From: Alphaproteobacteria bacterium
GTDB lineage: Bacteria; Pseudomonadota; Alphaproteobacteria; Micropepsales; Micropepsaceae
Direction of reading: 5' to 3'
Assembly (NCBI GenBank): GCA_947465395.1
Contig: CANIAL010000002.1
Location: 124,001-188,000, forward strand
Length of the DNA: 64,000 nt
The position numbers and the translations under genes were made by a program. Positions within the stretch are counted from its first letter, which is position 1. Each line of letters starts with the position of its first letter. The notes beneath the pieces were generated by a model that saw only the letters and a list, made by a program, of their open reading frames with translations, was not told the origin of the DNA and searched no databases. This document shows positions 1 through 7,266 of the stretch, piece by piece.

Positions 1-247
1 GGACAAGCGCCTGGCCACCCGCAAATTCCTGGCCGGCGCCTATTCCATAGCCGACATGGCCTGCTGGGGCTGGGTAACGGCGGCCAAGAACTTCCAGCCG
101 CTGGACGAATTCCCCAACCTGTCGGCCTGGCATGACCGCATGGAAGCCCGCCCTGCGGTCAAGCGCGGTTTTGCGCTCGGCGCGGACCTGCGCAAGCCCA
201 TGACGGAAGAGCAGAAGAAGGTCTTGTTCGGCCAACGCGCTCGCTGA
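1..247 (+). CDS. Glutathione S-transferase family protein, C-terminal part (5' end outside window)
   Basis: The frame is open from base 2, so only about 81 C-terminal residues are visible. They contain YSIADMACWGW, the N-capping-box region of the all-helical GST C-terminal domain, followed by a helix with LSAWHDRMEARPAVKRG, the usual last helices of bacterial GSTs (YfcG/GstB-like). The thioredoxin-fold domain that binds glutathione lies upstream, so the subclass and substrate cannot be judged. Family assignment is from these motifs; function beyond glutathione conjugation or reduction is inference. Confidence 0.85.
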   Translation, partial: DKRLATRKFLAGAYSIADMACWGWVTAAKNFQPLDEFPNLSAWHDRMEARPAVKRGFALGADLRKPMTEEQKKVLFGQRAR

Positions 248-259
248 TTTTTTTGCCTT

Positions 260-336
260 CCCCATCTGTCCGCCACGGCGGCAGGCCGCCTAGCGGACAT
301 CTTCCCCCGCCGTTCGCTACGCTGGCGGGGGAAGAA
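260..336 (+). repeat. Intergenic structured repeat, family II, copy 1
   Basis: It starts 12 bases after the GST stop. It has two hairpins: GTCCGC/GCGGAC enclosing a GGCGGC/GCCGCC inner pairing, then CTTCCCCCGCC (301-311) with GGCGGGGGAAG (324-334). A second copy lies at 41890-41971, also just downstream of a stop codon, and its stems differ by paired changes. No coding potential is apparent. It could act as a 3' end or mRNA-stability element. Confidence 0.75.
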
Positions 337-348
337 ATTCCGTTTGCG

Positions 349-381
349 CTGAGGGTCGCGCCGCGGAATGCGGCGCTTGAG
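349..381 (+). repeat. 33-nt hairpin repeat, family III, copy 1
   Basis: The unit is CTGAGGGTC, a 7-bp stem (GCGCCGC/GCGGCGC) with loop GGAAT, then TTGAG. Two more copies of exactly the same length lie at 18458-18490 (reverse) and 33198-33230. The 9-nt left flank is identical in all three, while the stem sequence differs and stays perfectly paired. The rest of the 248-508 gap shows nothing else I can name. Confidence 0.75.
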
Positions 382-508
382 ACTGCACAAATTAGCAGTT
401 CGTTTTTTCTCCTTAACCGTGTGTGAAGAACACGGCTAATACCCATTAACCGCGTCTTATCTCTTTCAGCGCCACCATCCTTGCAACCGGAAGCACCGGT
501 CCAAGCGA

Positions 509-793
509 ATGGAGACCATCGTGGCCTGCATAGATGTGGATTCACTGGCGCAGTATGAAAACGATGCCAAGACGGGGCGCGCGGACGCGCTCTACAATCT
601 TGGCCTTGCCTATTCGACCGGGCAGGGCGTCGGCGTGGATTACGTGACGGCGCACAAATGGTTCAACCTGGCCGCCCTGCGCGGCAGCGATGAGGCCAAG
701 AGCTGGCGCAACCAGATCGCCACGGAAATGGACACAGGCCAGATCGCCCAGGCGCAGAAGATGGCCCGCGAGTGGCTCAGCATTTTCAAGTAA
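509..793 (+). CDS. Small Sel1-repeat protein
   Basis: The 94-residue protein has one clear Sel1-type helical repeat (about residues 25-62), with the pattern ADALYNLGLAYSTGQGV followed by DYVTAHKWFNLAALRG. Sel1 repeats are TPR-like protein-interaction modules; no enzymatic domain is present and no signal peptide is seen. The first ATG (509) has no good ribosome-binding site, whereas GTG at 521 is preceded by GGAG at 511-514 with 6 bases between, so translation may start there. The stop codon abuts the stop of the convergent lytic transglycosylase gene. The partner is unknown. Confidence 0.75.
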   Translation: METIVACIDVDSLAQYENDAKTGRADALYNLGLAYSTGQGVGVDYVTAHKWFNLAALRGSDEAKSWRNQIATEMDTGQIAQAQKMAREWLSIFK

Positions 794-2890
794 TCAGTTC
801 TTCCTGACCGGCGTTCCGGTCACAGGCGCGGCCAGCACGTCCTTGGGGACCGGTGCGGGCGCATAAATATCCTCCTGGATCATCAGTTTCGCGTCCCGAT
901 TGAGACGCCCCCGATAGACCTCCATGTTTTCCAGCACCCGCTCCACATAGTTGCGGGTCTCGCCGAAGGATATCTGCTCCACCCAGTCCAGCGGGTCGGT
1001 GACGCCGTCGCGGGGGTCGCCATTGGCGGCAACCCATTTCTTCACGTTATTCGGCCCGGCGTTATAGGACGCCACCGCCATGATCAGCGACCCGTTCCAT
1101 GTATTCGCATGGCTGGCGATTTCCAGCATGCCCAGTTGCATGTTGTAGGCGGGGTCCGACAGCACCGAGGCGGGCTTGTAGGGCAGGTTGCCCGTCCTGG
1201 CCGATGTGCGCGCCGCCGCCGGCATCACCTGCATCAACCCCTGCGCCCCCGCCGACGACACGGCGACCGGATTGAACTCTGTCTCCTGCCGGATCAGCGC
1301 CAGCACCATGGCCGGATCAGGCGCGGTGCCGGTGCCGGGATAGGTAGGCATGGAAACTTGCGGATAGGCGAAGCCGGGCTGCGCGGCACCCGCATAGCTC
1401 GCCTCCTTGGCCAGGCGCACGGCGATATGGGGATAGCCCCAGTCCGTCAGCGCCTGCATGAAACGCTTCAGGTGCCGGGGCGCGGGGTTCGCCGCCGCAT
1501 CGGCGGCCGCGAACATGGCCAGATCGGTGCTGAGGCCCAGATCCGCCAGCACCTTCATCTGGGGCATCAGGGCATCGGCATCCAGCTCGCTGGCGGGGGC
1601 CGCCTCCACGGGCGTCTCGGGCAGGCGCAGGGTGGGCGACACTTCCGTGCGCGCAATCGCCAGCTGCCCATAGAAACTCTCCGGCCAGGCGGCGGCCAGC
1701 CGGTAATGGCGATACGCCTGCGCCTTGTCGTCCATCGCCTCCAGCGCGCGCGCCTGCCAGTATTCGCCGCGCGACTTGCTGATCGGGCGGGTGACGGCGG
1801 CGGTGAGCCGCGTGAACCAGGGCAGGGACGCAGCAGGCTGCTTCAGGAAGCGCAGGGTGATGAACCCGGCCAGGAACTGCTGGTCGGGATATTCCGCCCC
1901 GCCCGGCGTCATCTGGGCATGCTCCAGCAGCTTCATGGCCATGGCATAGTCATGTTCGCGCAGGGCATCGCGGGCCTGGATATGGATTTCGCCCCACCAG
2001 CGGGCGCGGTGATCGCGCGCCAGGGTCACCGGGGCTGCCCGCAGCAGCATGGCATGCGCCTCGTCATCCTTCCCCGCCACGCGCAGGGCATGGGACCAGT
2101 CGAACAGCAGCGCCGGATCATCCGACCCCGACACCTTGTCCAGCGCGGGCCTGGCCTTGGCGACGGGACCGGCCAGCGCAAGCCGTGCAGCGGCCAGGTC
2201 GGCCAGCGCGCTGTCCACGCGCGCCATCTGGCGGCGGGCGGCGCTTGCCTCACCGCGCCACAGCAGCGCGTCCAGCCGCGCCCGCTGGCTTTCCGGCGTG
2301 ATGCTGGCGCTATCCTGCGCCAGGATCGCCGCCTCTATGGCCTCGTCAAAACTTCCCTGTGACCATCCTTGAGCAATGAGGGCCGCACCACGTGCCATGT
2401 TCTCGCCCGCCGCGATCAGCGCCTCGCCCAGACGGATGCGGCCGATGCTGGACGACGGCTCCCTCGAACCAAACCATGTGATGGTCTGCGCCGGTGTCAT
2501 GACAGGCGTGGCAGGGGTCAGCGGGAATGTGGATGGCGGCACCAGGGCCGCCTCCGCCCGCACCAGCAGCGTGCCACGGGCGGGCCAGCCCGTGGCCGCA
2601 TCCAGCACGGCATTGATCTCGGCGAAGGTGGCATGGCTGCTGCCGTCCATGGCGTAACGCCATTGCAGCAACTGGCGCGCGGTCGCGTCCTGGCCCTGCG
2701 CGCCCAGCGCCAGTGCCGCGGCCCAGTCGCCCTTGGCCCCCATCTCGAAGGCGCGCTTGTAGAGGTCGCGGTCGGCGGCGCTCAGCACGCCCGCGCCCAC
2801 GGGACCCGGTGTGGGTACATTCTGGGCCTGGCCAGCCATTCCCAAGCCCAGAATGAGCAAAAGCGAGATGCCGATATGCCGATACGCCAT
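794..2890 (-). CDS. slt: Soluble lytic murein transglycosylase (Slt70-like)
   Basis: This 698-residue exported enzyme cleaves the MurNAc-GlcNAc bond of peptidoglycan, forming 1,6-anhydro ends. It has an N-terminal signal peptide (MAYRHIGISLLLILGLGMAG). A long Ala-rich helical region (about 30-510) resembles the Slt70 superhelix, and the C-terminal SLT domain carries RQETEFNP with the likely catalytic Glu536, then GAQGLMQVMP and ASYNAGPNNV. It is divergent from dapA with about 100 bases between and convergent with the Sel1 gene. Cell-wall turnover links it loosely to the NagZ, DacA and L,D-transpeptidase genes elsewhere in the window. Confidence 0.93.
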   Translation of the reverse strand: MAYRHIGISLLLILGLGMAGQAQNVPTPGPVGAGVLSAADRDLYKRAFEMGAKGDWAAALALGAQGQDATARQLLQWRYAMDGSSHATFAEINAVLDAATGWPARGTLLVRAEAALVPPSTFPLTPATPVMTPAQTITWFGSREPSSSIGRIRLGEALIAAGENMARGAALIAQGWSQGSFDEAIEAAILAQDSASITPESQRARLDALLWRGEASAARRQMARVDSALADLAAARLALAGPVAKARPALDKVSGSDDPALLFDWSHALRVAGKDDEAHAMLLRAAPVTLARDHRARWWGEIHIQARDALREHDYAMAMKLLEHAQMTPGGAEYPDQQFLAGFITLRFLKQPAASLPWFTRLTAAVTRPISKSRGEYWQARALEAMDDKAQAYRHYRLAAAWPESFYGQLAIARTEVSPTLRLPETPVEAAPASELDADALMPQMKVLADLGLSTDLAMFAAADAAANPAPRHLKRFMQALTDWGYPHIAVRLAKEASYAGAAQPGFAYPQVSMPTYPGTGTAPDPAMVLALIRQETEFNPVAVSSAGAQGLMQVMPAAARTSARTGNLPYKPASVLSDPAYNMQLGMLEIASHANTWNGSLIMAVASYNAGPNNVKKWVAANGDPRDGVTDPLDWVEQISFGETRNYVERVLENMEVYRGRLNRDAKLMIQEDIYAPAPVPKDVLAAPVTGTPVRKN

Positions 2891-2989
2891 GGGTCACACG
2901 CTTGTTGAAACTATAAGTTCAGCTTAGACGGGGAGGCAGTCTTGAGGCCATAATGGGCCAATAATGATGGCTGAACACGGAAAAAGATC

Positions 2990-3883
2990 ATGACCAGTGT
3001 GCGCGAACGCATCCAGGGTTCCATTCCCGCCCTGATCACGCCCATGAAGGACGGTAAGGTGGATGAAGCCGCCTTCCGCAAATTCGTCTCGTGGCAGATC
3101 GCCCAGGGCAGCCAGGGCCTGGTTCCCTGCGGCACCACCGGCGAATCCCCGACCCTTAGCCATGAAGAACACAAGCGCGTGGTGCAGATCTGCGTCGAGG
3201 AAACGGCGGGCCGGGTGCCGGTGATCGCGGGCGCGGGGTCCAATTCCACCGAGGAAGCCATCGAGCTGACCCGCCACGCCAAGGAAGTGGGCGCGGACGC
3301 GGTGCTGCATGTCACCGGCTATTACAACAAGCCCACCCAGGAAGGCATGTACCGCCATTTCACGGCGGTGGCCGAGGCGGTGGACCTGCCCATCCTGCTT
3401 TACAACATTCCCGCCCGCGCGATTGTCGAGATCAGTGTCGAAACCATGGCGCGGCTGGCCAAGCATCCCGGCATCATGGGAGTGAAGGACGCCACGGCGA
3501 ATTTGATGCGCCCCACGCGGGAGCGCAACGCCTGCGGCAAGGGCTGGCGGCTGTTGTCGGGCGAAGATGGTACGGCGCTGGGCTACATGGCGCATGGCGG
3601 GCATGGCTGCATTTCCGTTACCGCCAATGTGGCGCCCAAGCTGCTGGCCGAGTTCCAGGCTGCGTGTCTTTCAGGCGCCTATGACCGGGCGCGCGAACTG
3701 CATGACCGGCTGATGCCGCTGCATGACGCCATGTTCTGCGAACCCAGCCCCGCGCCGGTGAAATATGCCGTGTCGCTGCTGGGTCTTTGCACGCCGGATG
3801 TGCGCCTGCCGCTGGTGGAAGCCAGCGATGATGCGCGGAAGCGCGTTCAGGACGCCATGCAGAGCGCGGGCGTCAAGCCCTGA
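2990..3883 (+). CDS. dapA: 4-hydroxy-tetrahydrodipicolinate synthase
   Basis: This enzyme condenses pyruvate with aspartate semialdehyde in the first committed step of the lysine and meso-diaminopimelate branch. The 297-residue TIM barrel has the CGTTGES loop (about 47-53), Tyr112 and Tyr138 (LLYNIP) of the proton relay, and the Schiff-base Lys166 in GIMGVKDA, so the active site is intact. It is followed by smpB with a one-base overlap (TGATG), which implies cotranscription. Members of this family also include N-acetylneuraminate lyase and related aldolases, but the length, motifs and smpB neighbourhood fit DapA. Confidence 0.95.
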   Translation: MTSVRERIQGSIPALITPMKDGKVDEAAFRKFVSWQIAQGSQGLVPCGTTGESPTLSHEEHKRVVQICVEETAGRVPVIAGAGSNSTEEAIELTRHAKEVGADAVLHVTGYYNKPTQEGMYRHFTAVAEAVDLPILLYNIPARAIVEISVETMARLAKHPGIMGVKDATANLMRPTRERNACGKGWRLLSGEDGTALGYMAHGGHGCISVTANVAPKLLAEFQAACLSGAYDRARELHDRLMPLHDAMFCEPSPAPVKYAVSLLGLCTPDVRLPLVEASDDARKRVQDAMQSAGVKP

Positions 3884-4356
3884 TGGGCAAGAAGAAGGAA
3901 GACGGCTTCAAGATCATCGCCGACAACCGCAAGGCGCGTTACGCCTATGCGATCGACGAGGTCCTGGAAGCAGGCATCATGCTGATGGGGTCGGAGGTGA
4001 AAAGTCTTCGCAGCGGCAAGACCACCATTGGCGAGTCTTACGCCCATGCCAAGGACGGCGAATTGTGGCTGGTGAACAGCTATATCCCCGAATACACGCA
4101 AGCCAGCCGCTTCAACCATGAACCCAAGCGGCCGCGCAAATTGCTGGTGCACAAGCGCGAGGCCACGCGTCTTGCCGCCGCCATCCAGCGCGAAGGCATG
4201 ACTCTCATTCCGCTGAAGCTCTATTTCAACGCCAAGGGCAAGTGCAAGATCGAGATCGGCGTCGCCAAGGGCAAGAAGCTGCACGACAAGCGCGCCACCG
4301 AAAAAGACCGTGACTGGCAGAGAGATAAAGCGCGATTGATAAGAGCCAAGGGGTAG
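3883..4356 (+). CDS. smpB: SsrA-binding protein SmpB
   Basis: This 157-residue tmRNA partner brings SsrA RNA to stalled ribosomes for trans-translation. The OB-fold core contains [19 protein letters not shown] and [25 protein letters not shown], and the basic C-terminal tail ([21 protein letters not shown]) is the part that enters the mRNA channel. The ATG overlaps the dapA stop. A 6-bp hairpin (AAGGGG/CCCCTT) spans the stop codon at 4348-4367 and could weakly terminate transcription before the following repeat-bracketed nuclease gene. Confidence 0.97.
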   Translation: MGKKKEDGFKIIADNRKARYAYAIDEVLEAGIMLMGSEVKSLRSGKTTIGESYAHAKDGELWLVNSYIPEYTQASRFNHEPKRPRKLLVHKREATRLAAAIQREGMTLIPLKLYFNAKGKCKIEIGVAKGKKLHDKRATEKDRDWQRDKARLIRAKG

Positions 4357-4368
4357 TCATGCCCCTTT

Positions 4369-4401
4369 CTTGTCATTCCCGCGAAAGCGGGAATCCAACT
4401 T
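4369..4401 (+). repeat. Left 33-bp inverted repeat bracketing the GIY-YIG gene
   Basis: This is a perfect inverted partner of 4696-4728. The core ATTCCCGC-GAAA-GCGGGAAT is itself an 8-bp hairpin with a GNRA tetraloop. It contains the TTG start at 4370 of the GIY-YIG frame, so the first codons (read as SFPRKRES) would be repeat-encoded. Identity to the right copy ends sharply at both edges, and no target duplication is visible. Confidence 0.95.
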
Positions 4402-4696
4402 GAACCGGGAACATCGCTATTTCGTCTACCTACTCGCCAGTGAGCCTTACGGCACATTGTATGTCGGGGTCACAGGCGATCTGGCCGTTCGTATGGGTGA
4501 ACACCGCGAAGGCTTGCGCGACGGCTTCACCAAGGAATATGGCGTCCACTTGCTCGTATGGTTCGAAGAATTCGCCGATATCCACGAAGCCATTTTGCGT
4601 GAAAAGCGCATCAAGAAATGGAACAGGGCGTGGAAAATTGAACTGGTTGAGAAAACAAATCCCAAATGGGACGACCTGTTCCCGTTAATTGTCTGA
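4370..4696 (+). CDS. Single-domain GIY-YIG superfamily nuclease
   Basis: The protein has about 98-108 residues. The domain starts with YFVYLLASEPYGTLYVGVT (the GIY and YIG strands appear as VYLL and LYVG), then DLAVRMGEHREG with the conserved Arg, and EAILREKRIKKWNRAWK, typical of the YhbQ/COG2827-type small family. These are predicted DNA endonucleases of mostly unknown biological role. The start is uncertain: TTG 4370 lies inside the left repeat, and TTG 4400 at its end gives MNREHRYFVYLL. The gene is wedged between smpB and udg and framed by 33-bp inverted repeats, which suggests it arrived or moves as a unit. Confidence 0.85.
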   Translation: MSFPRKRESNLNREHRYFVYLLASEPYGTLYVGVTGDLAVRMGEHREGLRDGFTKEYGVHLLVWFEEFADIHEAILREKRIKKWNRAWKIELVEKTNPKWDDLFPLIV

Positions 4697-4728
4697 AGTT
4701 GGATTCCCGCTTTCGCGGGAATGACAAG
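4696..4728 (-). repeat. Right 33-bp inverted repeat bracketing the GIY-YIG gene
   Basis: This is the exact reverse complement of 4369-4401. It begins at the last base of the GIY-YIG stop codon and ends one base before the stop codon of the convergent uracil-DNA glycosylase gene. Its hairpin may also serve as a transcript end for either gene. Confidence 0.95.
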
Positions 4729-4729
4729 T

Positions 4730-5383
4730 TCAGATTAGAGATTTTGCCTTCGCCACCACATCTTCGAACATCTTGGTCGTCAGAACGCCCGTGTTGGTGT
4801 TGTAGCGCGAGCAGTGATAGCTGGAAATCAGCTTGAACTTGCCCGCATCGTACACCACGCCATGCTTGAAGGGGTTCGTGGCCTTGCGGATGCCCAGCGT
4901 GTCGCAGGTGCTGTCATGGGCGATTTTCCCCAGCGCCAATATCACTTTCACGTTGGGCAGGGTTTCCAGTTCTGATTTCAGAAACTGGCGGCAGGTCTTG
5001 ATCTCCGATGGCTCCGGCTTGTTCTGCGGCGGCACGCAGCGCACCGAATTGGCGATGCGGCAATCCACCAACTCCAGGCTGTCATCAATGCGCTCTTCGT
5101 AAACGCCCTTCGCCAGCCCATGCTTCAGCAAGGTGGCGTAGAGAAGGTCGCCAGCCCAGTCGCCGGTGAAGGGCCGTCCGGTGCGGTTGGCCCCCTGCAG
5201 TCCCGGCGCCAGCCCCGCGATCAGCAGCCGCGCCGTCAGCGGCCCGAAGCTGGGCACGGGGGCGTTGAACCAGTCCGGATATTTTACCTGGTTGGCGTGC
5301 CGGAACGCGGCCAGCCGCGGGCAGAGCGGGCAATCGGGCGGCGGTGCTTTAGGTTGGGAAGATGGGGGCAGGGCCATGCCCAC
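4730..5383 (-). CDS. Uracil-DNA glycosylase, family 5 (UdgB type)
   Basis: This 217-residue base-excision repair enzyme removes uracil and probably other deaminated bases from DNA. Motif A is LIAGLAPGLQGANRTGRPFTGD, the family-5 form (GLAP..GA.RTGR) rather than the GEAPG of family 4. Motif B is SSYHCSRYNTNTG near the C terminus. Cys18 and Cys21 (CPLC), with downstream cysteines in SVRCVPP and CRQF, fit the four-cysteine iron-sulfur cluster of these enzymes. The usual Pro of the SYHPS motif is Cys here. It is convergent with the repeat-bracketed GIY-YIG gene. A start at Met3 is also possible. Confidence 0.88.
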   Translation of the reverse strand: MGMALPPSSQPKAPPPDCPLCPRLAAFRHANQVKYPDWFNAPVPSFGPLTARLLIAGLAPGLQGANRTGRPFTGDWAGDLLYATLLKHGLAKGVYEERIDDSLELVDCRIANSVRCVPPQNKPEPSEIKTCRQFLKSELETLPNVKVILALGKIAHDSTCDTLGIRKATNPFKHGVVYDAGKFKLISSYHCSRYNTNTGVLTTKMFEDVVAKAKSLI

Positions 5384-5453
5384 GCATTATCGCGTCCCCA
5401 TCAACCAGTCGAGGCCCAGCACAGGCCCGGGCTTTCAGGAAAACTCAGACCCG

Positions 5454-5584
5454 CCCTCCCCAGCGCGGCGAAGCCGCTGGCGGGGGAGGTGCCCGCAGCA
5501 CGGCGAGAATGACGAGGCGCATCCGCGCTTCGTCATCGAGCAAACGTGCGAAGGGCGGAGGGGGCAATAAAGGCCGGAGGGGGT
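5454..5584 (+). repeat. Intergenic composite hairpin repeat, family I, copy 1
   Basis: It opens with CCTCCCC (5455-5461), an inner stem GCGGC-GAA-GCCGC (5465-5477) and closing GGGGAGG (5483-5489), and ends in GGAGGGGGT (5577-5584). The same plan appears at 18506-18594 and 37344-37420, and in the opposite orientation at 33095-33188 and 57751-57868. It fills the gap between the divergent-facing udg start and the NYN gene 3' end. Confidence 0.65.
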
Positions 5585-5590
5585 AAAAAA

Positions 5591-6151
5591 CTAAGCTGAC
5601 TGGGCGAATGCCGGTTTGCTGGCGCCGTCTCTGGCGATCAAGCCCTTGATCTCATCCAGCTCGATGAAATTGTCGGCCTGGCGGCGCAATTCGTCCGCCG
5701 CCATGGGGGGCGAGGTGCGGATGGTGGATACCACGCTGACCCGCTTGCCCTGGCGCTGCACGGCATCCACCAGCCGCGCGAAATCGCCATCGCCGGAAAA
5801 GATCACCACATGATCCACGCATCCGGCCATCTCCATCACGTCAATGGCCAGCTCGATGTCCATGTTGCCCTTGACCCGGCGCCTGCCTTGCGCGTCCGTG
5901 AATTCCTTCAGCGGCTTGGTCACGACCGCAAAGCCGTTATAATCCAGCCAGTCCACCAGAGGCCTGAGGGGCGAGAATTCCTGGTCTTCGGCCAATGCCG
6001 TGTAATAAAAGGCGCGCACCAGCACGCCCTTGCGCGCAAACAGCTCCAAAAGCCGTTTATAGTCTATGTCGAACTGCAGGCCCTTGGCCGCGCCATACAG
6101 ATTGGCGCCGTCTATGAAAAGCGCGATCCGTTCGGTAGGATAGAAAAGCAT
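5591..6151 (-). CDS. NYN-domain protein (LabA/DUF88 family, predicted RNase)
   Basis: This 186-residue PIN-like fold protein has ALFIDGANLYG with the first conserved Asp, GNMDIELAIDVMEMA, and VIFSGDGDFARLVDAVQRQGKRVSVV with further acidic metal ligands. NYN proteins are predicted or shown RNases, but the substrate of this one is unknown. The frame is open further upstream, but the start is ATG at 6149-6151, because GGAGG stands five bases upstream. That ribosome-binding site lies inside the first codons of the divergent folK, whose ATG begins at 6153. Both promoters must therefore lie within the opposite gene. Confidence 0.88.
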   Translation of the reverse strand: MLFYPTERIALFIDGANLYGAAKGLQFDIDYKRLLELFARKGVLVRAFYYTALAEDQEFSPLRPLVDWLDYNGFAVVTKPLKEFTDAQGRRRVKGNMDIELAIDVMEMAGCVDHVVIFSGDGDFARLVDAVQRQGKRVSVVSTIRTSPPMAADELRRQADNFIELDEIKGLIARDGASKPAFAQSA

Positions 6152-6152
6152 A

Positions 6153-6635
6153 ATGACCTCCAGCAATCGCGAACCGAATATCTTCATTGCGCTGGGGGCC
6201 AATATCCCCTCCGCGCTGGGACCGCCGGACGTGACCCTGATGTCGGCGCTAAAGGCGCTGGCGGGGGCCGGTGTCACCATTCAATGCGTTTCCAGGCTTC
6301 ACCAAACGCCGGCCTGGCCCGACCCAAGTGATCCCCCTTTCACCAATGCGGTGGCGGGGATCGAAACGGTGCTCAAACCCATGGAACTCATGGCACTTTT
6401 GCACAAAGTCGAAACGGATCATGGCCGCACCCGTTCCACGAAAAATGCTCCCCGTACGCTCGACCTCGACCTGATTGACTATCAGGGGCTGGTTCAGGAC
6501 GGCCCGCCCATCCTTCCCCATCCCCGGATGGCGGAACGGCGGTTCGTGCTGGAACCCCTGGCCGAAATCGCCCCGGGCTGGCGGCACCCGGTTTCGGGCC
6601 GCAGCGCGGTCGAGCTTTTGGCGTCCATCACCTAA
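6153..6635 (+). CDS. folK: 6-hydroxymethyl-7,8-dihydropterin pyrophosphokinase
   Basis: The enzyme transfers pyrophosphate from ATP to hydroxymethyl-dihydropterin in folate synthesis. The 160-residue protein has the HPPK signatures FIALGANI at the N terminus, GRTRSTKNAPRTLDLDLI (ATP and metal binding) and LPHPRMAERRFVLEPLAEIAPGW. The ATG is one base from the divergent NYN gene start; AGGA at 6137-6140 is a distant ribosome-binding site. FolB and FolP are not adjacent, so it stands alone here ahead of rpoZ. Confidence 0.95.
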   Translation: MTSSNREPNIFIALGANIPSALGPPDVTLMSALKALAGAGVTIQCVSRLHQTPAWPDPSDPPFTNAVAGIETVLKPMELMALLHKVETDHGRTRSTKNAPRTLDLDLIDYQGLVQDGPPILPHPRMAERRFVLEPLAEIAPGWRHPVSGRSAVELLASIT

Positions 6636-6741
6636 TACTTGCTGGACTCAGCGTTTTTCTGTATGCGGACAGCCAACCCCCGGTCCCGTTTGGCTTTTAC
6701 CTGGCCAAGGCGCGGTAACCTTTTGACTTTAAAGGATTTCC

Positions 6742-7125
6742 ATGGCGCGCGTTACCGTCGAAGACTGCATCGACAAGATCCCCAACCGCTTCGACCTGGT
6801 CCTGACGGCCGGGTTCCGCGCCCGCCAGCTCTCCGGCGGGGCCGAACCCATGCTGGAACGCGACCGTGACAAGAACCCGGTTGTGGCCCTGCGCGAAATC
6901 GCCGCCAAGTCGCTGAAGCCCGATGATGTGCGCGAAGACTATATCCGCTCGCTGCAGAAGCATGCCGAAGTGGACGAGCCGGAAGAGACCCGCCCCGAGA
7001 CCGACGACCGCGAGGATCCAACGCATCGCCAGGTGACGGAAGAGGAATTGCTGCGCGCCCTGACGACCGAGGCCCAGCGCCGCGCCGAACCGCAGCCGGA
7101 GCCTGAAGCGGATTACGACGAGTGA
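6742..7125 (+). CDS. rpoZ: RNA polymerase omega subunit
   Basis: This 127-residue subunit helps assemble core RNA polymerase by chaperoning beta-prime. The N-terminal [30 protein letters not shown] and [14 protein letters not shown] are diagnostic. The C-terminal half is a longer acidic tail (EEPRPETD-like, ending EPEADYDE) than in E. coli (about 90 residues), which is common in alphaproteobacteria. AAAGGAT precedes the ATG. It lies 141 bases upstream of rsh, the classic rpoZ-relA/spoT neighbourhood. Confidence 0.96.
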   Translation: MARVTVEDCIDKIPNRFDLVLTAGFRARQLSGGAEPMLERDRDKNPVVALREIAAKSLKPDDVREDYIRSLQKHAEVDEPEETRPETDDREDPTHRQVTEEELLRALTTEAQRRAEPQPEPEADYDE

Positions 7126-7132
7126 GGCGCGA

Positions 7133-7178
7133 CCCGCCCTTTTGGGGGCGGGGTGAAATGGTCTGGATGGACCATTTC
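7133..7178 (+). terminator. Two successive hairpins between rpoZ and rsh
   Basis: CCCGCCC (7133-7139) pairs with GGGCGGG (7146-7152), then GAAATGGTC (7155-7163) pairs perfectly with GACCATTTC (7170-7178). No long U-tract follows either, so they may be attenuating or mRNA-processing structures rather than strong terminators. Confidence 0.45.
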
Positions 7179-7266
7179 AAGCGGCGAACGCCCCGAGCTT
7201 GAGCGAGGGGCCGCGCGCAGCGGCAAAAACCGGCCAAATCGCTGAAATTCCCGCTATAGTGGGGGG

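Noticed and set aside
4374-4396. N-terminal SFPRKRES of the GIY-YIG frame considered as a functional peptide
   Set aside because: It is the translation of the inverted-repeat arm, so it is probably not part of the native protein, or only incidentally so.
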